From positions 62,001-126,000 of the forward strand of contig NZ_JAMRXH010000021.1 of the NCBI RefSeq assembly GCF_023740735.1: 64,000 nt of DNA. Direction: 5' to 3'. Each line of letters begins with the position of its first letter. Position 1 is the stretch's first letter. Of this stretch, positions 27,513 to 36,500 are shown one piece after another. Made by a program: the position numbers and the translations under genes. Origin of the DNA: Nocardia sp. CDC159. Its GTDB lineage: Bacteria; Actinomycetota; Actinomycetes; Mycobacteriales; Mycobacteriaceae. Below the pieces are notes generated by a model. That model was not told the DNA's origin. It searched no databases and was given only the letters and a program-made list of their open reading frames with translations.

Positions 27513-28175
27513 TCACGGTGCCGCTCGCTCCGGCCGCGTGATGCCCGCCGCGACGAAATCGATGATCTCCGAACAGATCTCGTCGAGCGTGGGGGCAGGC
27601 TCGCGGTCCTGGTCACCGCGGGCGAGTTCCTGAGCCAGCGAGTTGACCGCGCCGATGACCGCGACGGCGAACAGCCGATAGTCGCGCGGGCGGGCCTCCC
27701 CGCGCGCCACCGCGCGCTCGGCCTCGCTCCGCAGCAACTCGCCGATGCGCCGCCGCCACTCGCGCCGCCACCCCTCGACCGCGTCGCTGACGCCGACCAC
27801 CTCGATGTAGCAGACCCGGGCGGACTCCGGCGTCCGGCAGGTGACCTCGAGATAGGCCCGGAAACCGCGTGCGATCCGCTCGGCGATCGGCGCCTCGGCG
27901 GCGGTCCGCAGCTCGGTCAGCGCGGCCGCGGCGGCCCGGCCGGTGATGTCGTCGGCGAGGGCGATCAGCAGATTCTCCCGGCTGCCCATCTCGTCGTAGA
28001 AACTGCGCGTGGAAATGCTGGCGGCCGAGCACAATTGCTCGATCGAGGTGCCCGCGTACCCCCGGGTGCCGTACAACGCCAGCGCGGCCGTCAACAGGCG
28101 CGCCCGCCGCTGCCCGGCCCGCTCCTCGGCGCTGCGGCCCGCGTAGTGCCGTCGCGACCTGCTGCCATCGGTCAT
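27513..28175 (-). CDS. TetR-family regulator
   Basis: 220 residues from ATG (MTDGSRSRRHYAGRSAEERA); six more codons are open upstream. The HTH lies at about residues 30-75 (ALALYGTRGYAGTSIEQLCS then ISTRSFYDEMGSRENLL). The C-terminal domain resembles TetR regulators of fatty-acid or drug response. It is divergent from a lipoprotein gene; the target is not evident. Confidence 0.88.
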   Translation of the reverse strand: MTDGSRSRRHYAGRSAEERAGQRRARLLTAALALYGTRGYAGTSIEQLCSAASISTRSFYDEMGSRENLLIALADDITGRAAAAALTELRTAAEAPIAERIARGFRAYLEVTCRTPESARVCYIEVVGVSDAVEGWRREWRRRIGELLRSEAERAVARGEARPRDYRLFAVAVIGAVNSLAQELARGDQDREPAPTLDEICSEIIDFVAAGITRPERAAP

Positions 28176-28300
28176 GGTCGCGGATCTTTCCATACGGCCG
28201 TGCGGGTCACGAGGAGCAGGCGATTGTGGCCGAAGGCCGTCGCGGCCGGGGGCCGCCGTGTCAGAATCCGCAGCAGAGTTGTCCGCCCGATGGGGAAGCG

Positions 28301-28591
28301 ATGGCGCCCGAACGGATCATGGTCTGCCTGCTGTTGACGGGGGCGACAGCCGTGCTGTCGTCGTGCGATCGGAGCGAACCCGCTCCCGTGGAGACGACGA
28401 TCACCGGACCGCCGATCGCCACGACGGTCGCGGAGCCGAGCACCCAGGCGACGCGGACGGCGTCGCGCGGTTCGGTGATTCCGCACACCGCGAAAATCCC
28501 GACCGCGGAGCCGACTTCGGGAGCGCAATTGCCGACGACGGTGATCAGGTCCGATACGACACAGCCGCCGTCGACCAGGCCCACCGAATGA
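28301..28591 (+). CDS. Small putative lipoprotein
   Basis: 96 residues. A lipobox-type signal peptide (MAPERIMVCLLLTGATAVLSSC, Cys22) is followed by a Thr/Pro/Ser-rich unstructured chain with no domain. The ATG at 28301 is chosen because it places the signal peptide at the start. The stop overlaps the next gene's ATG, so both are co-translated. Confidence 0.6.
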   Translation: MAPERIMVCLLLTGATAVLSSCDRSEPAPVETTITGPPIATTVAEPSTQATRTASRGSVIPHTAKIPTAEPTSGAQLPTTVIRSDTTQPPSTRPTE

Positions 28592-29481
28592 CCCTCGACG
28601 CCCTGACCGACCGGCCCGGCGCGCTGCGGATCGCCGTCTCCGCGGTCGGCACGATCACCTCGCAGGTCGCGGTCGCCACGGCGGTGCTGTACTACTTCGG
28701 CCTGATGTACACCCGCGCGTGGTACGGCTACTTCGGCATCGATGCGAGCATGCTGGGCCTGTCCACCGCGGACTACCTCTACCGCAGCCTCTACGGCGGC
28801 TACTGGCCCGCGGTGCTGTTGCTGCTGCTGGTCTCGGTGCTGTACACCGGTCGCCGAGTACCCGTCGTGGTGGCGGCGTGGAGCCGCCGACCGCGACTGG
28901 TGCTGCGGGTATGGGCGGCGGCGATTTTCACCGTCGGCGCCGTGCTGCAGGTGCTGGTCGCGGTGGGCATTCTGATCCGGGGTCGGCTGCCCGCGGCCAT
29001 GAGTCTGTACCTGCCGATCATGCTGGTACTCGGCGCGGCGCTGGTGGGATATGTGATCGCGCTGCGCGCACAGTATCCGGTCCAGCTCGCGGCCCGCTCA
29101 CGGGCGGCGCCGCCGATCTGGGTGCCGCTGCTGGCGATTGTGCTGCTGATCTGTCTGGGCATGCTGTGGGCCGTCGGGGTCTACGCGCAGCGCCGCGCGA
29201 GCGCCGACGCCGCCATCGCCGAGGCGCGCCGGTTCGCCGACCGCCCCGTGGTGCTGCTGTTCAGTGTGGATCGCCTCGGCATCGAGGGCGGTGGTTCGCA
29301 AATGGGCGAGATCACCGCCGCGGGTGAGAAATACCGCTACGTCTACAGCGGACTGCTGCTGTTGGCCCGCACACCCGATCGCTACTTCCTGCTGCCCCAC
29401 GACTGGAAGCCCAAGCGCGACAGGGTTTTCGTGGTCAACAGCGGTGACGGCGTCCGCATCGATCTCGCCCCGCACCCCTGA
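28588..29481 (+). CDS. Polytopic membrane protein of unknown function
   Basis: 297 residues with about five membrane segments (near 25-45, 72-90, 108-132, 140-160, 175-195), then a C-terminal domain of about 100 residues (ADRPVVLLFSVDRLGIEGGG, then YVYSGLLLLARTPDRYFLLP) that is probably extracytoplasmic. Its start overlaps the lipoprotein stop (ATGA). I do not recognise a family; the pair may form an envelope complex. Confidence 0.6.
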   Translation: MTLDALTDRPGALRIAVSAVGTITSQVAVATAVLYYFGLMYTRAWYGYFGIDASMLGLSTADYLYRSLYGGYWPAVLLLLLVSVLYTGRRVPVVVAAWSRRPRLVLRVWAAAIFTVGAVLQVLVAVGILIRGRLPAAMSLYLPIMLVLGAALVGYVIALRAQYPVQLAARSRAAPPIWVPLLAIVLLICLGMLWAVGVYAQRRASADAAIAEARRFADRPVVLLFSVDRLGIEGGGSQMGEITAAGEKYRYVYSGLLLLARTPDRYFLLPHDWKPKRDRVFVVNSGDGVRIDLAPHP

Positions 29482-29902
29482 CCCGCGCTCGTGACGCACC
29501 GCCACTCCGCGCGAATTGCGTTGGCGCCGTGGGCATCGAGGCGGCGCAACGGCCGTTGCCGAGACGACTTGGAATATGGTTTTCCGCAACGACAATAAGA
29601 GTAAACTGTGATGAGCGTCACATCTATGGCAGGCAAACGTAATTCAGCCAGAGAGTCGGGAAGCAATTCTGCCGAGTTACGTTTCGGCTACGACAAGATG
29701 TTTGACCCGTTCCGAGGCCATTGATAAAATGTTTTCAATTAGAACGGATTGAATTCGGACAGACTTGATTTCGTCCTTTCGCAGCCGTTTCCGAAGCTGC
29801 GCCGTGTATGCATGGCCCCGGACGATCCCGGGGCCAATTGTCGTGTGGCGGGGGTTCGGGGGCGCGGCAGCGGCGTGAACGCAGTGCAGTGGAGGAAAAA
29901 CA
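29482..29902. other. AT-rich gene-free leader of the PBD cluster
   Basis: This 420-bp stretch has markedly lower GC than its surroundings and no credible gene. It contains the widely spaced inverted pair AAACGTAA (29635-29642) and TTACGTTT (29677-29684), and AT-rich DNA around 29700-29760. It is probably the promoter region of the amine oxidase gene and may mark the cluster boundary. Confidence 0.5.
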
Positions 29903-31339
29903 GTGCCGGGGCCCACGCAACGAGATGTCAGAAACGCCTTCGACGGTGGCCTGCCACCGCAGCGCGCGGGCGAAAGGGTGATCGTCGTCGGCGCCGGGCT
30001 GGCCGGACTCGCCACCGCTTATGAATTGCGTAGGCAGGGCGTCGATGTCATCGTCCTCGAGGCGAGCGATCGGCCGGGCGGCCGAACCTGGACCTTCCGG
30101 TATCCCTTCGCCGATGATCTGCATGCCGAGGCCGGTGCGATGACCGTGACCGACCACTGCCACTACACGATGCGCTATCTGCGGGAAATGGGTGTCGACA
30201 CCGAGCCCAGCGACCTCGTCGACACCGATTTCGCCTACTACCGCAACGGCATCCGCATCCGGCCCGACCGGATCGGCGATCACGCCGAAACCCTGGGACT
30301 GCATCCGGACGAGCGGGACCGCACGGTCGCCGATCTGATCGCCGGATATGTCACGAAGCCGAACGAGGAACTCGGCCCCGAACTCGCCGAACCGTTCTGG
30401 ACCCCCGCCCCGCGCCTGCTGGCGCTGGACCGGATCTCGGTGCGGCGCATTCTCGAGCAGCGCGGCGCCTCCGCGGCCGCGATCGACCTGATGGAGCCGA
30501 TGTTCCTGGAGATGCGCGGCGGCGAACTGGAATCCGCCTCGGCCATGGCGTGGGCCCGGTACGAATCGGGCCCGCGGTCGTTCTCCACCGCCGATGGCGG
30601 CTGGCACAAGATCGCCGGCGGCACCGACCGGCTCGCCCGGGCGCTGGCCGACCGGATCAAGGATCGAATTCACTATCGCAGTCCCGTCGTTCGCATAGCC
30701 CAGACCGCGGACGAGGCGCAGGTGACCTATCTCGATCGCAATCGGCTGCGGACCCTCGGTGTGGACCGCGTGGTCGTCACCGCGCCGTTCAGCAGCCTGC
30801 GGCGGGTCAATCTCTCCCAGGCCGGACTTCCGGCGGCGAAACATGCGGCGATCCGCCGCCTGCGCTACGCCTCGGTGCTGCGCGTCTTTCTCCAGATGCG
30901 CACGAAATTCTGGCCCGAGCAGCGGCTGATGCTGTCCACCGACACCCCGATCCGCACGGTGCGCGACGCCACGCCGCGGCTGCGCGGTCCGCGCAAGATC
31001 GTCGAATGTTGGCTCACCGGCTGGCCCGCTCAGGCGGCCGCCGCCATGAGCCCCGAGGAGCGAATCGACTTCGCGCTCGGCGAACTCGAACCGATCCTGC
31101 CCGGCGCGCGCGCCAACTTCGAATTGGGCACCTCGATCGCCTGGGACAACGAACCGTACATCGGCGGCGCCTATCTCCTGCCGGAGACGGGCCACGGCGA
31201 GCTCATGGCGCATACCGCGGCGCCGGTGGGCCGCCTCCATTTCGCCGGTGAACACACCGCATTCGAACCCAACGGCGGGTCGATGAATTACGCACTGGAA
31301 TCGGCGGTCCGAGTACTGCTCGAACTGTCCGACCGGTGA
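29903..31339 (+). CDS. Flavin-dependent amine oxidase family protein
   Basis: 478 residues from a GTG with GGAGGA seven bases upstream. Near residue 26 stands the FAD-binding VIVVGAGLAGLATAYELR, then EASDRPGGRTWTF. The C-terminal FAD contact reads LHFAGEHTAFEPNGGSMNYA. The overall pattern is that of L-amino-acid or monoamine oxidases. It has no signal peptide. It opens the PBD cluster on the left, 47 bases upstream of a response regulator gene in the same direction. I do not know a counterpart in the classical PBD pathways; it could dehydrogenate a pyrroline or amine intermediate, or be a neighbour outside the pathway. Confidence 0.8.
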   Translation: MPGPTQRDVRNAFDGGLPPQRAGERVIVVGAGLAGLATAYELRRQGVDVIVLEASDRPGGRTWTFRYPFADDLHAEAGAMTVTDHCHYTMRYLREMGVDTEPSDLVDTDFAYYRNGIRIRPDRIGDHAETLGLHPDERDRTVADLIAGYVTKPNEELGPELAEPFWTPAPRLLALDRISVRRILEQRGASAAAIDLMEPMFLEMRGGELESASAMAWARYESGPRSFSTADGGWHKIAGGTDRLARALADRIKDRIHYRSPVVRIAQTADEAQVTYLDRNRLRTLGVDRVVVTAPFSSLRRVNLSQAGLPAAKHAAIRRLRYASVLRVFLQMRTKFWPEQRLMLSTDTPIRTVRDATPRLRGPRKIVECWLTGWPAQAAAAMSPEERIDFALGELEPILPGARANFELGTSIAWDNEPYIGGAYLLPETGHGELMAHTAAPVGRLHFAGEHTAFEPNGGSMNYALESAVRVLLELSDR

Positions 31340-31386
31340 TTACCGACAATTGAATCCGAATCGAATAGCGCTGGAAGGGAGTACCG

Positions 31387-32118
31387 TTGCTTCACCCGCG
31401 TCTGTTGGTGGTAGCCGATTGCGAGGGCCGCGAGGATACGGTCATCGACCTCAGACGGCACGGCTTCGACCCCGAATCGGTCACGACCGGAGCCGAAGCC
31501 TTGGCGTCCTATCCCGAATTCGATGTGGTGCTCGTCGATCTCGAATTCTCCGAGTTCGACGGGCTCACCCTCTGCCGAGAAATCCGCAACGCCAGCGACA
31601 TTCCCCTCATCGGCTTCGCCTCCTACGAACTCGACCGGGTGCTGGCCCTGGAGGCGGGCTGCGACGACTGCGTCGTGAAGCCGTATCACAGTCGCGAGCT
31701 CATGGCCCGCCTGCGCGCGGTGCTGCGGCGGGTACACATGATGACCCAGCCCACGCTCATCGCCGGACAGCTGGAGATCAACTCGTCGCTGCGCGAGGTC
31801 CGGCTCGACGGGCGGCTGATCGAGCTGACCCGCAAGGAGTTCGAACTGCTGCGGCTGCTCGCCGCCGAACCGCACCGGGTCTTCTCCAGGGCCGAACTGC
31901 TGCACCGGGTCTGGGGCTACACCGAGGTGGACGCCGAGGTCACCTCGCTGGCCAGCCGGACCATCGATACGCATCTGAGCAGCATCCGCAAGAAGCTGGG
32001 CTCGCCGCACTGGATCGTCACCGTGCACAGCATCGGCTTCCGGTTCAACGACGCGGCCATGCGCGGTAAGCCGGTCCATGCCGCCGAGGCCGCCCGCGCC
32101 AGCGGCAGGGCGGGCTGA
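31387..32118 (+). CDS. OmpR-family response regulator, atypical receiver
   Basis: 243 residues from a TTG start with GGAAGGGAG upstream. The receiver domain (1-115) has the phospho-acceptor Asp in VVLVDLEFSEFDG and Lys in CVVKPY, but the N-terminal acidic pair is degenerate (LLVVADCEG in place of VVDDE). The winged-helix DNA-binding domain (about 125-220) is complete: LTRKEFELLRLLA, then TIDTHLSSIRKKLG. No histidine kinase is nearby, so it is an orphan. Its place at the cluster edge, ending 12 bases from the convergent FAD hydroxylase gene, makes it the best candidate for a pathway-specific regulator. Confidence 0.88.
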   Translation: MLHPRLLVVADCEGREDTVIDLRRHGFDPESVTTGAEALASYPEFDVVLVDLEFSEFDGLTLCREIRNASDIPLIGFASYELDRVLALEAGCDDCVVKPYHSRELMARLRAVLRRVHMMTQPTLIAGQLEINSSLREVRLDGRLIELTRKEFELLRLLAAEPHRVFSRAELLHRVWGYTEVDAEVTSLASRTIDTHLSSIRKKLGSPHWIVTVHSIGFRFNDAAMRGKPVHAAEAARASGRAG

Positions 32119-32130
32119 CCGGCCCCGCCG

Positions 32131-33513
32131 CTATCCGGTGCGCTTGCGCGCGAACCGATCTCCGTACAGCTCCACGAAATCGGCGATGATGGCGTCCTGC
32201 TCCCGGTGCAGGTCGCGGCCGTGGCACAGCGAATCCAGCGCCGCGCTCAGTTCCCGGTGCACGCGCTCGGCGGCGTCGTAGGGCATGTGGGTGAAGGCCA
32301 CCAGCTGATACAGCGGGGTGTACAGCTCCGGCCACAGCTCGTGCAGCCGCCGCTCGAGCGCGCGGCGCGCCAGGAACAGCGGGTCGTTCACGTGATCGGA
32401 CAGCTCCTCCAGATTGCGCAGGGACAGTTCGGCCAGCGTATGGCCGGCCCGCACCCGCACGTCGCTGTACTGCTCGGCGACGGCCCGCGCCGCCACCGCG
32501 CTGTCGTGCTGGATCGTGGACCGGCACTTCTCCAGCAGGCTCGCCAGCGTGGCCGCGTCCTCGAAGCTGCAGTTGATGCCCTGGCCGAAGAACGGGACCA
32601 CCGCGTGGGCGGCATCGCCGACCAGCACCGCCCGCCGATGGTGGTAGGGGGCGCAGGTGACGATGCGCAGCACCCCGGGGCTGCGGGTCGCCAGATCCCT
32701 GCCGACCCCGTTCATTCGGCCGAAGACATCCGGGAACTGCGTGGCGCAGTAGGTGCTGATCGCCTCGGCCGACGGGAGTCCGGAGAAGTGCCGGTGCCGG
32801 GCATCACCGGCCAGCGGCTTGAACAGGCTGGTGGTGAAGGTCTGATCCCGATTCGGCTGGGCCTGCAGGAAATGATCGCCGCGTGGCCACAGGTGCATGC
32901 CGGTCGGATCGGCGTCGCCGTAGTCCATCGTGATCTCGGCGTAGCCGTGCGAGATGATCTCGCGGGTCACCCACAGCTGCTGCGGATGCGCGGCGGCGAT
33001 GGCCTCGCGCACGGCGCTGTTGGCTCCGTCGCAGCCGACCAGCAGATCGCCGGTGACCCAGGTGGTGGCGCCGTCGCGACCGCGCAGCAACGCCGCCGGG
33101 CGGGCGGTGTCCACATCGATACACGCCTGGCCGTAATGGATTTCGGCCCCCGCCCGCAGGGCCTGGTCACGCAGGATGTCCTGCAGGACCCGGCGCGGTA
33201 TCGACAGCAGGTGATGAGCGTCGGTGGTGCCGTACGGCTGGGTGGAGATCGCGCCGTCGCGGTGATGGATGATGCGTTTGGCCAGCACCGCGCCCTGGAG
33301 GTAGAGGCGGCGCTTCACCGAGCGGGGCAGGCAGTCCAGCCCGCGCGAGGTCAGGGTGAGGTTGAACGAGTGGCCGGATCCGGTTCCCGCCGACTCCGTT
33401 CCCCGTTCGAACACCCGCACCCGCAGCCCCTGCCGCCGCAGCAGCGTGGCCAGCGCGCAGCCGACCGGACCGGCCCCGATGATGACCACCGAGCGAATCG
33501 CCAGTTCAGGCAC
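32131..33513 (-). CDS. Kynurenine 3-monooxygenase-type FAD hydroxylase
   Basis: 460 residues, GTG start with GAGGAG six bases upstream, overlapping the NRPS stop by eight bases. FAD motifs: SVVIIGAGPVGCALATLLRR (residue 10), the DG motif LLVGCDGANSAVRE and GDAAHAVVPFFGQGINCSFED. It resembles kynurenine 3-monooxygenase, the enzyme that makes 3-hydroxykynurenine from kynurenine with NADPH and oxygen. It is the last gene of the long leftward operon. Together with tryptophan dioxygenase, formamidase, methyltransferase and kynureninase it supplies the 3-hydroxylated anthranilate of the A ring. Confidence 0.9.
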   Translation of the reverse strand: MPELAIRSVVIIGAGPVGCALATLLRRQGLRVRVFERGTESAGTGSGHSFNLTLTSRGLDCLPRSVKRRLYLQGAVLAKRIIHHRDGAISTQPYGTTDAHHLLSIPRRVLQDILRDQALRAGAEIHYGQACIDVDTARPAALLRGRDGATTWVTGDLLVGCDGANSAVREAIAAAHPQQLWVTREIISHGYAEITMDYGDADPTGMHLWPRGDHFLQAQPNRDQTFTTSLFKPLAGDARHRHFSGLPSAEAISTYCATQFPDVFGRMNGVGRDLATRSPGVLRIVTCAPYHHRRAVLVGDAAHAVVPFFGQGINCSFEDAATLASLLEKCRSTIQHDSAVAARAVAEQYSDVRVRAGHTLAELSLRNLEELSDHVNDPLFLARRALERRLHELWPELYTPLYQLVAFTHMPYDAAERVHRELSAALDSLCHGRDLHREQDAIIADFVELYGDRFARKRTG

Positions 33514-36500
33514 TGTGAACTCCTCCCTGAGGGACCGCTTGCGGCGGCCGGACGGCGCCGACGACGCGGAAGTACTCGAACATTCCGTGAATCCAGCCCG
33601 GTTCCGCCGCCGGGAACGGGCAGCCGAGTTCGGCCAGCGCGCGCTCGGAGCGGGCATTGTCGAACGAATGCGCGCCCAGCCGCAGCACGCCCTCGCGCAT
33701 GAAGGGCACCAGCGGCCCCAGACCCGCGCGCTGGTCGCCGGTCTCGACCTGCCGTTCCAGCTCCGCCAGCCAGGTGGGCAGATCCGTCGGATCGAGCGCA
33801 TAGCCGTGCGTGCGCATGGCATCGAGAATGGTCGGCCAATCCAGACCCTCGGCGTGGTACAGATGCCAGGTCTCGTTGTCCGGCTTGGCTTCCGACAGCC
33901 GCACGATCGCCCGTGCCACGTAGTCGACCGGCAGCAGATCGACCGGCGGCGCCTCGGCCATCTCGTCCGGATAGCGCCCGAGCAGCGCGAAACTCTTCAT
34001 CTGCAACCAGAAGAAGTCGTCGTGCCGGCAGGCCCCGGTGCGGCTGTGCCCGCCGATGCGCCCGACGCGGTGCAGTGTGACCGGCAGCCCCGCCCGGCGC
34101 GCCCGCAGCGCGAGCTGTTCGGCGACCCATTTGCTCTGCGAATACCCGATGCCCAGCGAGGCCGGATCGCCCGGCACCGCGTCCTCGTCGATCACGCCGG
34201 AGGAGGCATCGGGTGGGAAGACGGCCAGTGTCGAGATCAGCCGCAGCGGCGTGGCGTTGAGCGCGCAGAATTCGATCAGGTGGCGCAGGCCGTCGACATT
34301 GGTGCGCTTGACCGTTCGATACGGGACGACGAAGTTGATGTGCGCCGCCGCGTGATACACCTGGCTCACCGCACCCGCCAGCGCCTGGTATTCCGTGCCC
34401 AGGCCGAACCGGGGCCGATCGAGGTCGCCGGGGCAGATCTCGACCTCGTCCAGTCCGGCCGGGTCCAGGGCGAACTTGTCGAAGGCGGCGCGTAGCCGCT
34501 GCCGACCGTGTTCGACGCTGTCGGCGCGGATCAGGCAGCGCACCCGATGGCCGGTCCGGCGCAGCTCGTCGAGCAGGTGGCTGCCGAGGAATCCGGTTGC
34601 GCCGGTGAGCAATACGACGCCGTCGGCCGGTTCCCGGCGCGGTCCGACGACCAGGTCGGGCAGGGCGGCCTCCGCGCGCAGATCCACGTCCGCGGCGCCG
34701 TCGCGGCCGGTGAGGATGCGGGCCATGCCCCGCGGGGTTGGGTTGTTCAGCAGGGTCGACAGCCCGACCTCGGCGTGAAAGCGCTGTTTGGCCAGCCGAT
34801 GCAGGCGGGCGGCCAGCAGCGAGTGCCCGCCCAGCGCGAAGAAGTCGTCATCCGGTGTGCCGGGCCGCTGCCCGAGCACCTCGTACCACACCTCGGCCAC
34901 CGCCCGTTCCGCATCCGTCCAGTCGCCGACGAGAACCGTGGTGTCGTCACCGGATTCGGCGGCGAGCAGCGTCTCCAGCGCTCGCCGGTCGGTCTTCCCG
35001 TTCGGCGTCACCGGAATGGCATCGATGCGGGTGAGCCCGCGCGGGACCATATAGTCCGGCAGGACCGCCGCCAGTCGCGTGCGCCAGTCGGCGGGCGGTT
35101 CGGCGGCGCTTTGGACGAAGCCGTGCAGCACGCGGTCGGCGCCCGCGGCGATCGCGATCACCGCGGCCGCGTCCACGCCCAGCTCTCGTTCCAGCGCGGC
35201 CACGACCTCGCCGGGCTCGACCCGGTAGCCGCGTATCTTGACCTGGTCGTCCTTGCGGCCGCGGTAGTGCAGGTGACCGTCCGGTGTCAGCACGACCGCG
35301 TCGCCGGTGCGATACATGGTCTGTCCCGCCACGAACGGGTCGGGCACCATGGCGCGGCGCGTCCGGTCCGGCAGGCCGATATAGCCGGGGGACACGACCG
35401 GGCCCGCGACGCACAGTTCGCCCTCGACGCCGAAGGGCGCGAGCCGGTCGTCGCCGTCGAGGACGTAGGCGTCCACGCCCGCGACCACCCGCCCGATCGA
35501 GGGCAGCGCGGGCCAGGCGCCCGGATCGGCGGGCAGCCGTTCCCAGCTGCACAGGTGCGCCTCCGACGGGCCGTAGGCGTTGATCAGCCGAGCATTCGGA
35601 TTGCGCCGGAACATGATTCGCAGATCCTCGGTGATCACCACCCGCTCGCCGGTGACGACCACCTCGCGCAGGGCGGGCAACTCGATCGCCGAACTTCGCA
35701 GCACGGCCGCGAGCTCGCGCAGCGCGACGTAGGGAAGGTACATCCGCTCGACGCGCTGATCGGCCAGCAGTGTGGCCAGAGCCTCGAAATCGGTGCGGGC
35801 CCGCGCGGGCGGGATCACCAGAGTGCCGCCGGTGCACAGGGATCCGAAGACCTCCAGGGCGAAGACGTCGAAGGCCGGGGGCATGTACTGCAGCGTGCGC
35901 AGGGGTCGGCCGCCGGAGAACAGCGCCTGGTTGCGGACGAGATTGGCCAGGGTGGTCTCCGGCATCGCGATGCCCTTGGGGCGGCCGGTGGTGCCGGAGG
36001 TATACACGACGTAGGCCGTGTCCCGCGGTGTCTTGCGCTGGTCGGCAATGGGTTCCGAGCCATCGGTGAGATCCGGTGCGGCGATGACCGCGAGCCCGTC
36101 GGGCGGGTACAGCCCTTCGAGGTCGATGCCGGGGTCGCACACCAGGATGGTCGCGCCGCAGTCGGACAGGGTGAAGTTCAACCGCTCCCGCGGCAGATCC
36201 GCATCGAGGTTGACGTAGCTGCCGCCCGCGCGCAGGATGCCGATGATCACCGCCACCAGGTCGACCCCCGGCCGCAGCAGGACCGCGACCGGGCGGCCGT
36301 CGCGAACTCCCCTGGCGGCAAAGCTCTTCGCCACCGCCTCGGCGCGGGCCGCCAAATCGGCGAACGAGGTCACCGTCTCGTCGGTCACCACCGCGGGTTC
36401 GGCGCCCGATCGCGCGACGGTCGCGGCGAACAGGTCGGCGGTCAGCTCGGTGCCCAAGGCGGGTGCGGCCGTGCGGCGTGCGCACAGCTCGCTGATCGCG

